Shown here: positions 59,031 through 64,000 of the stretch, one piece after another
Layout: each line of letters begins with the position of its first letter
Position numbering within the stretch: position 1 is the stretch's first letter
NCBI GenBank assembly: GCA_030295235.1
Contig: AP026154.1
Coordinates: 402,501 to 466,500 of the forward strand
Direction: 5' to 3'
Source: Fistulifera solaris
Lineage: Eukaryota; Bacillariophyta; Bacillariophyceae; Naviculales; Stauroneidaceae
DNA length: 64,000 bases
Notes under the pieces: generated by a model
Databases searched by the model: none
What the model was told of the DNA's origin: nothing
Seen by the model: the letters and a program-made list of their open reading frames with translations, nothing else
Position numbers and translations under genes: made by a program

Positions 59031-59905
59031 ATGAGACAGAATAGTTTATATAATTGGATGCTATCCATTTGCTGCTGCTGGGGCGCCCTTTGCAGCCTAC
59101 AATCAGTTATAATCCTTCAATAATTCGGCGTGACTTTTTCATTCAGTCCTTCCTGGCATCAACCATTCCACAATCCGCATCTAGAATCGAAGAACAATCT
59201 GTGCAACGGATCAAACCGTATGCACCACTGGAACAATTGCTTCCTGCTGTTCGTGTAAAACAACGGATTGATCGTGCTCTTGCCATTGCTGACGCCGACG
59301 ATTCTTCAGTAGCCGATGAGTTACAAGAATTACTCTTTCCTCCTCCCGGTGCTCTTCTCGGAACCGCAACCGTAGATTCAACGGCCGGCAACAAACCTAG
59401 TCAACTATATCTCGATTCGTACCAACGCACCCGCGAACAAGCTCCTCTCTTGGCGCAACCGGGTGCGTGGTTGGTGCAGAATGGGGAAATCCGGGCCTGG
59501 AAGAATTTGCAATCTCGTGAACAACAACAAGAGATTCGCGATGAAGCTCGCGCGGCGTTCAATGCGTACACGAACGCGTTATCGTACAACGCGGAATCGT
59601 ATCTGTGGACGGCTTCGCCCGAACTCAAAAAACAATTTATTCGGCAAGATCGATTGCCGGATGTGAAAGCCGTCGTCACGGCCGATTTGGATTTGCGGTA
59701 TTTGTATCGCAATCAGATATTGACCTCCTGGGAAGACGCGCGGGCGGAATGGCGGTATCAAACCACGCAGACGCCACCGGACTGGAAGGAGTTGTTAGAA
59801 ATTTTGAAACAAGCACAAATGGCCTGTAATCGATGGTTTGATTTTATTGACGACAAGGATATCGAGGAAGCCATGAAAGTTGTGGATCAGGAATGGAAGA
59901 GATAG
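59031..59905 (+). CDS. Probable plastid/thylakoid protein of unknown function
   Basis: The main frame (to 59905) has no ATG at its start. An ATG at 59031 in the next frame gives a hydrophobic leader (WMLSICCCWGALCSLQ) that reads as a signal peptide and would join the main frame after one-base slippage near 59080-59105. Right after the join, RRDFFIQSFLASTIPQSASR looks like a thylakoid twin-Arg signal. The mature part, about 230 aa, is soluble and helical with many Gln, Arg and Trp (QRTREQAPLLAQPGAWLV, RAAFNAYTNALSY, KAVVTADLDLRYLYRNQIL, CNRWFDFIDDKDIEEAM). This layout recalls lumenal photosynthesis proteins, but I do not recognise the family. Start and location are inferred. Confidence 0.65.
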
Positions 59906-60896
59906 TACGATAGAAGAGTGTCCAAAACGGTAGCACTCGTCAACGGCAATCTAATCAGCCTACTCTGCCTGGTTCTCTCTCTCTCTCTCTCTCCATCACC
60001 TATTCTTTCTTGACTCGGCGGTCTTCTCTTCGTTTCGCATTACGACACATGCAACTTTCTTCAGCACACACTCGTATTAGTTGTCCCTCGATAGATTCTC
60101 TATGGACATAACGATTTTATTTTAGAAAGTCAAAGGAAAGTGCGTTGCCAATGAATTTGGGGTGCCTATTGTGATGACGACTGGATTTAAGTCATGAATT
60201 CTTATTTTCCAGTTAACCTCCGTCCGTCCTGCTCCCTGGGTAAAGCCACTTCTGTCGTCATAACAATACAAATACCTACTAGGTGACGTGACAAAGACTG
60301 CTTTTCAGTCATGAAGAATCAAGATATTTTCGAGTCAAGCTGCTTCCTTAGTTCATTCTGCTAGCTTAGAACGCTTCATTTGTCTTTAATTCAGTTTTTT
60401 TTTCAACCTACAGCATCAGTGATGAACGCTTCGACGAGCTGCACATCGAATGCGTGACCATGACGACGCCTGAAAGGTGCGGGAAATTGTGTACTTCCAC
60501 GTAAGCCCCCGTAGAGAAATGTACCAAGCAGAGGTGCGTTCCCGTGTCTCCGTTTTTTTCTGACTACATACCTGATAGATCGAGCACATCCTCTCGTCGT
60601 AACGCTGCTGCACGGAAAAAGCGTCTCCGTGAGTCGTGAGAATAATCGAGTCACAAGCATCAAAATAAAATTCTCAACGGTCGATCTGCTGGACATTTAT
60701 TTCTTGCGAATGAAGAATAATGCGAATAAGCAATGACTACTGAGACACATTCACATACATCATTATCCTCTAGGATTTTGATCGAAAGAAAGAAAACGAG
60801 TCAGTCGTCACGTCACTCATTTCGACAGCACACCCACTTTTACTGACTACCTTATCATCATCCGATAGCAGAGCCACCTAAAACAAAAAAAAAATC
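59906..60896. other. Spacer with CT repeat and second dispersed-repeat copy
   Basis: About 990 bp. It has a (CT)n tract at about 59973-59993 and the second copy of the 73-bp repeat at 60480-60552. No gene supported. Confidence 0.45.
60480..60552. repeat. Dispersed 73-bp repeat, copy 2
   Basis: Partner of 10318-10390, same orientation, about 89% identical, ungapped. The flanks differ, although a few bases before it (ctgaa near 60470) are also shared. Confidence 0.7.
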
Positions 60897-60957
60897 ATGT
60901 CGAGATCTTCGAAATCGAAAAACAAACGAGCCAAGAAAAAGCAGGAAGTAGTTGCCC

Positions 60958-60992
<35 letters not shown>

Positions 60993-61848
60993 GAAGAAGA
61001 AGAGGACGAGGTGGTGGTTGAAACTGTCGAAACCATTGTCGAAACGACCATTACGACAGTCGCAGAGGGAGAAACGAGCCTTGAGCCGAAAGACGAAGAA
61101 GTCAACAACAAAGAAGAAGATGATAACGAGAAGGAAGTTGGAAGGAACAATACTAATAAAGAAGACGAAGCATCTTCTTCGAAGAAACGCAGCGCCGAGG
61201 AAATGGACGGTTTTGATTTGGGAAAGATGGTGGGACAGATTGTCAATACCGTAGGGTCCTTTTTTCAACAGTTTTGGGGAAGCCAACCGGCGGAACCTAC
61301 CGAAGGACCACCCTCGATCGATCAGATTATCCCAATGATGCTGTTGGGCGAGGGAATGTTGGAATCGGCCTTGTGGGAAGTGGTTAGCAAGGAAGGAACT
61401 GTGAAAGAATATAAGAAAGATTTAGCCTTCGAAACGCGACACGGCGACACCTCTAACGTGCACAGTGTCCGATTGCAGCTGTACCATGGCTTACAAAATC
61501 CCGAGGAGGAGGAGGAGGAGGCCTGGCCCACTCCCCCTCCCGTCGGTCCAGACCATTGTATTGGTATTGCCTGACCCATCTTTGGTGGAAAAATGGATTC
61601 GTTGGATTCGTCAACCGTTCCCAAAAGTGGCGATTGTGCTATTGTTGACCGGTGCGCCACCGGAGAGTGAATGGCACTGCAGTGACATCCAATCATGGCA
61701 TTGTTTGTCGTCGTCGGAAAGTCCCCATCACGTGTCTTCGATTGATGATTTGTTGTATTCGTTGGTGGAGCGCAGTTTCGTGGACGACAAGCCATCGGCG
61801 AAGCGTAGAAAAATGGATCCTATTACTGTAGCAGAGAGTCAAGAATAA
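60897..61848 (+). CDS. PolyQ/acidic low-complexity protein
   Basis: About 316 aa if one base is discounted. From the ATG at 60897: a basic start (SRSSKSKNKRAKKKQ), an uninterrupted polyQ tract encoded by CAA repeats, then a Glu/Val-rich acidic region, then an ordered part with MDGFDLGKMVGQIVNTVGSF and an EMLESALWEVV-like helix. A poly-Glu tract (GAG repeats) precedes a five-C run at 61533-61537, where the frame slips. The second frame continues with QTIVLVLPDPSLVEKWIRWI and VAIVLLLTGAPP, which look like core beta strands, to 61848. The first frame alone would end at 61574 shortly after the run. Family unknown; basic termini suggest a nuclear protein. Confidence 0.6.
60958..60992 (+). repeat. 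CAA trinucleotide repeat (polyQ)
   Basis: Eleven to twelve near-perfect CAA units coding for glutamine inside the preceding gene, followed directly by GAA/GAG units coding for Glu. Likely variable in length. Confidence 0.85.
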
Positions 61849-62201
61849 TAGTTAGCAAAAAATTTAAACAAAAGTATTGGGGACGAGTTGCTCGAAGAGC
61901 TCTAGACGAGTTTGACTTCCTAATCAACCTAGTTTCCTCCTCATCCCCGCCGAAAGGTGTTCCTACATTGATTGTTGAAATATGACTACTTTCATAAACG
62001 TTATCATTATGTTTTTGACTGACACTGACAGTGAATAGTCACGACTTACTGCTTTCCTCGACCACATTCTTGTCATACCGTAAAACAGGTTTCATTCGGA
62101 TCGATCGAGAGGAATCAACGCGCCATATCTATGCCTCGCCATCTTTTAATACTCTTGCACTTAAAAGCGAAAGTGGACGGATCCGTGTCCTGTTGACGAG
62201 A
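61849..62201. other. Spacer between convergent genes
   Basis: About 350 bp between convergent stops; nothing recognised. Confidence 0.35.
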
Positions 62202-62756
62202 TTATGCTGAATTTCCCACGTCGTCGCGCACGGTAGATAAAAAGGCCAAAGCCGCCAAGCCCACCGCCACCAATGAGCCAATCAAGGTTGCGCGGTGATT
62301 CTTACTTTTCGTGGCATTCACTTGCAACTGACTTGTCTCGGTTGATGTAGATTTAATGGAAACGGTTGGCTGCTCGGATGAGTAATCTGTGGGATTCTTG
62401 GATGGAGCGGCAGTGTTAGCAATCGACGGCGCATATGACGAGACCAAAGTCCCTGGGCTGCTCTCGGGGATGGCGGGAGCTGGTGTCGGCGCTTTCGGAA
62501 CAGCTACCAATGGCGAGTGATCAATCCTATAGTCCATAGACATGGAAAAGCTCATGCTCGCAGCAAAGTTGCTCGCCAAGAAACGAAAGACATTTCGCCC
62601 ATCTTCCTCGCTCAGGAGCGACTCGAAGCTGTTGACAGAGTTCTTCTTCGCAGAAAATGGATTATCACCAGTATCAATACGAAACAGCCGACGGCCTTCG
62701 GAGGGTAGTGCCGTCAACAAGACGACTAATACAAGCGTGTTGATTAGCTTGAACAT
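62202..62756 (-). CDS. Small secreted or type I membrane protein
   Basis: An intact 184-aa frame with ATG at 62756. Signal peptide FKLINTLVLVVLLTALPSEG, then a short ordered segment (SFESLLSEEDGRNVFRFLAS), an MSFSMSMDYR stretch of a kind common in diatom secreted proteins, a Thr/Pro/Ser-rich stalk, and a C-terminal span (ATLIGSLVAVGLAALAFLS) followed by a short tail. The C-terminal span with few residues after it could also be a GPI-anchor signal. Cell-surface function unknown. Confidence 0.75.
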   Translation of the reverse strand: MFKLINTLVLVVLLTALPSEGRRLFRIDTGDNPFSAKKNSVNSFESLLSEEDGRNVFRFLASNFAASMSFSMSMDYRIDHSPLVAVPKAPTPAPAIPESSPGTLVSSYAPSIANTAAPSKNPTDYSSEQPTVSIKSTSTETSQLQVNATKSKNHRATLIGSLVAVGLAALAFLSTVRDDVGNSA

Positions 62757-63027
62757 GATAAGTTAGGTTCGTGAATATATTGAGCATAGGCACTCTCTGG
62801 CAACTTTTGTGGGCGAAGAAATAGGATAGCTCTTCCTTTCGCACATAGCGACTCCATCCATTTAACGGAAATCTACTATCACCGTCTCGTGACTTTGTAT
62901 TGAAGAAAACCGACGAGATGTATCACCTTGTTTCCAACACCGATTAGCGTGACGGACGAAAACAACCTTTCAATTATGCCCGCTCCTCGTGGCTACCCAC
63001 CGGCCAGTTCACTTTGTTTCAAATAAC
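62757..63027. other. Spacer
   Basis: About 270 bp, between the secreted protein start and the dioxygenase stop; no signal recognised. Confidence 0.35.
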
Positions 63028-63864
63028 TTAGTCACGTGATATTCCATCCCATGAAAGCATCACATCCGATCGAATCACATACTTGGGCCGTGGACCGGAA
63101 CGCACCGGTGAACCTTCGTGTAGCGGCCAATGCGATCGAGCATAATCTAACGCCTCCTCTCCGACGGCCTGAGGAAAAACCAAACACGATCCCGCTTCTG
63201 GACGCACCGATGCGATGATGTCACCCTGTTGCGAATAAAAATTGGTCTCTCCGCCCACGAAATCGTCATTGAGGTAGATCAGTAAAGTCAAACGAGAAAC
63301 GATTGTTCCAGCTGAAATATCCCAAACCAATTCTCGTCCATTGTGTCCGGAAGGAGGAAAGGCTGAATCAATGTGCGGCGCAAAATGCTGGTTCGTACCG
63401 GAGGCGTATCGATACACCCGCCAGCGGCGATTGATGCCGACCATTTCGTGAGCCTCACGGCAGAAAGGTCGTAGGGCATTACTGAGAATTTGACACGTGT
63501 CTTCCGGCACCACAATCTGTAAGGCTCCGTGGTGATTTTTACCCGCCTGAAAGGAAGCAAAGCCGAGCGTGGTTTCGAACTCTTCAATGAGAGTCTCACA
63601 AACCGGTCGCGTCAAAAGAGAACGCAAGGTAAACGCGGGACCTTGTTGCAACAAGGGCTCCATATCGTCTTTGAATTGCGGTGAAGAGGATTGTATTAAG
63701 GGTAAAGAAGAACACGCGAAGGTGGGAACCGACACGGCGGCCAAGAAGCCATCTTGACCGACCAAAGGAACGATGCCGCCTATTGTCGTCGATTTTGGTT
63801 GTAAGGCTTCCGCGACGAAAGCCAGCAGTAACACTTTATACATTTTTTCGAGTGGCATTATCAT
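63028..63864 (-). CDS. Secreted/plastid 2OG-Fe(II) dioxygenase, prolyl-4-hydroxylase-like
   Basis: Iron- and 2-oxoglutarate-dependent oxygenase with the P4H catalytic core. The first in-frame ATG is 63864 (another at 63843); the frame begins with a non-ATG codon upstream. A signal peptide, MYKVLLLAFVAEALQ, precedes the domain. Catalytic residues: HFAPHIDSAFP (H-x-D metal pair), RLTLLIYLNDDFVGGETNF, the GSCLVFPQAV strand, the distal His in HWPLHEGSPV and the 2OG-binding basic residue in PKYVIRSDVML (family form G-x-K-Y-x-x-R-x-D-V). The length, about 278 aa, suits a single catalytic domain without a P4H substrate domain. Substrate unknown; hydroxyproline in wall or secreted proteins is one possibility. 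Confidence 0.86.
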   Translation of the reverse strand: MIMPLEKMYKVLLLAFVAEALQPKSTTIGGIVPLVGQDGFLAAVSVPTFACSSLPLIQSSSPQFKDDMEPLLQQGPAFTLRSLLTRPVCETLIEEFETTLGFASFQAGKNHHGALQIVVPEDTCQILSNALRPFCREAHEMVGINRRWRVYRYASGTNQHFAPHIDSAFPPSGHNGRELVWDISAGTIVSRLTLLIYLNDDFVGGETNFYSQQGDIIASVRPEAGSCLVFPQAVGEEALDYARSHWPLHEGSPVRSGPRPKYVIRSDVMLSWDGISRD

Positions 63865-64000
63865 TGCGTGCACTACAATTAAAAAAAATTAAAAACGAAA
63901 GGTTGATACTGTGTTTTTTTTCTGTCTTTCTTTTCAGTGAAAAATGAAAAAAGCCCGTCAGTTCTCCTTGCAAATTTCTTATTCACAAAAATTGGGGGTT

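Noticed and set aside
61465-61848. Separate small gene at the end of the polyQ gene
   Set aside because: Its first third is the shadow of the poly-Glu/Pro region; the remaining sequence continues the fold of the upstream frame after a five-C run, so it is treated as one gene.

Overview
The window reads as nuclear DNA of a diatom, probably a pennate species close to Phaeodactylum. Evidence: a photosystem II extrinsic protein PsbU with a bipartite plastid presequence and an ASAF-type cleavage motif; a plastid fructose-1,6-bisphosphatase with a similar A-W-V-P site; a mitochondrial aconitase of the bacterial AcnB type; short GT-AG introns; dense genes on both strands; and secreted proteins with Thr/Ser/Pro stalks and an M-S-F-S-M-S-M stretch. 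No virus-like element, CRISPR array, rRNA or tRNA was recognised.

Layout. 0.4-10.1 kb: a fused HPPK-DHPS folate enzyme, a four-span membrane protein with a long Ser-rich tail, and two large unrecognised membrane proteins, one built from eight Trp/Leu repeats. 10.1-16.7 kb: a repeat-bearing spacer, a decayed DGAT2-like acyltransferase gene, and two tandem GT61-like glycosyltransferases. 16.9-38.0 kb: four CSC1/OSCA-like (DUF221) channel genes in two outward-facing pairs (A and B on minus, C and D on plus). They flank a core holding a GT90/CAP10 glycosyltransferase, aconitase and PsbU. 38.2-42.0 kb: plastid FBPase, a small type II membrane protein, and a monoacylglycerol-lipase-like hydrolase. 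43.8-53.9 kb: a TPR protein, a UBE2W-like ubiquitin-conjugating enzyme, COX6B, an NmrA-like oxidoreductase, a large protein with an apparently interrupted PDZ domain, and a mannitol-dehydrogenase-family enzyme. 54.5-63.9 kb: a TPR-like protein, a small HCNGP/SAP30BP-like protein, an arrestin-fold protein, a probable plastid protein, a polyQ acidic protein, a small secreted or membrane protein and a 2OG-Fe(II) dioxygenase. The genes are ordinary eukaryotic neighbours and do not form one pathway.

Three window-wide patterns stand out. First, about ten otherwise well-conserved genes, including the single aconitase, each lose frame by one base, usually at a homopolymer. This points to consensus errors rather than mass gene death, and several products below are described as two adjoining frames for that reason. 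Second, a GTAC-cored, often palindromic element lies roughly 60-260 bp upstream of about a dozen start codons. Third, the 9-mer TACGGAGTA (or its complement) recurs only in spacers. Also notable are a 523-bp identical block shared by the 3' ends of CSC1 copies C and D, intron included, and a 73-bp repeat shared by the 10.3-kb and 60.5-kb spacers.

I could not run searches. Family names come from motifs read by eye, and exon ends come from GT-AG sites that keep frame and match paralogues.
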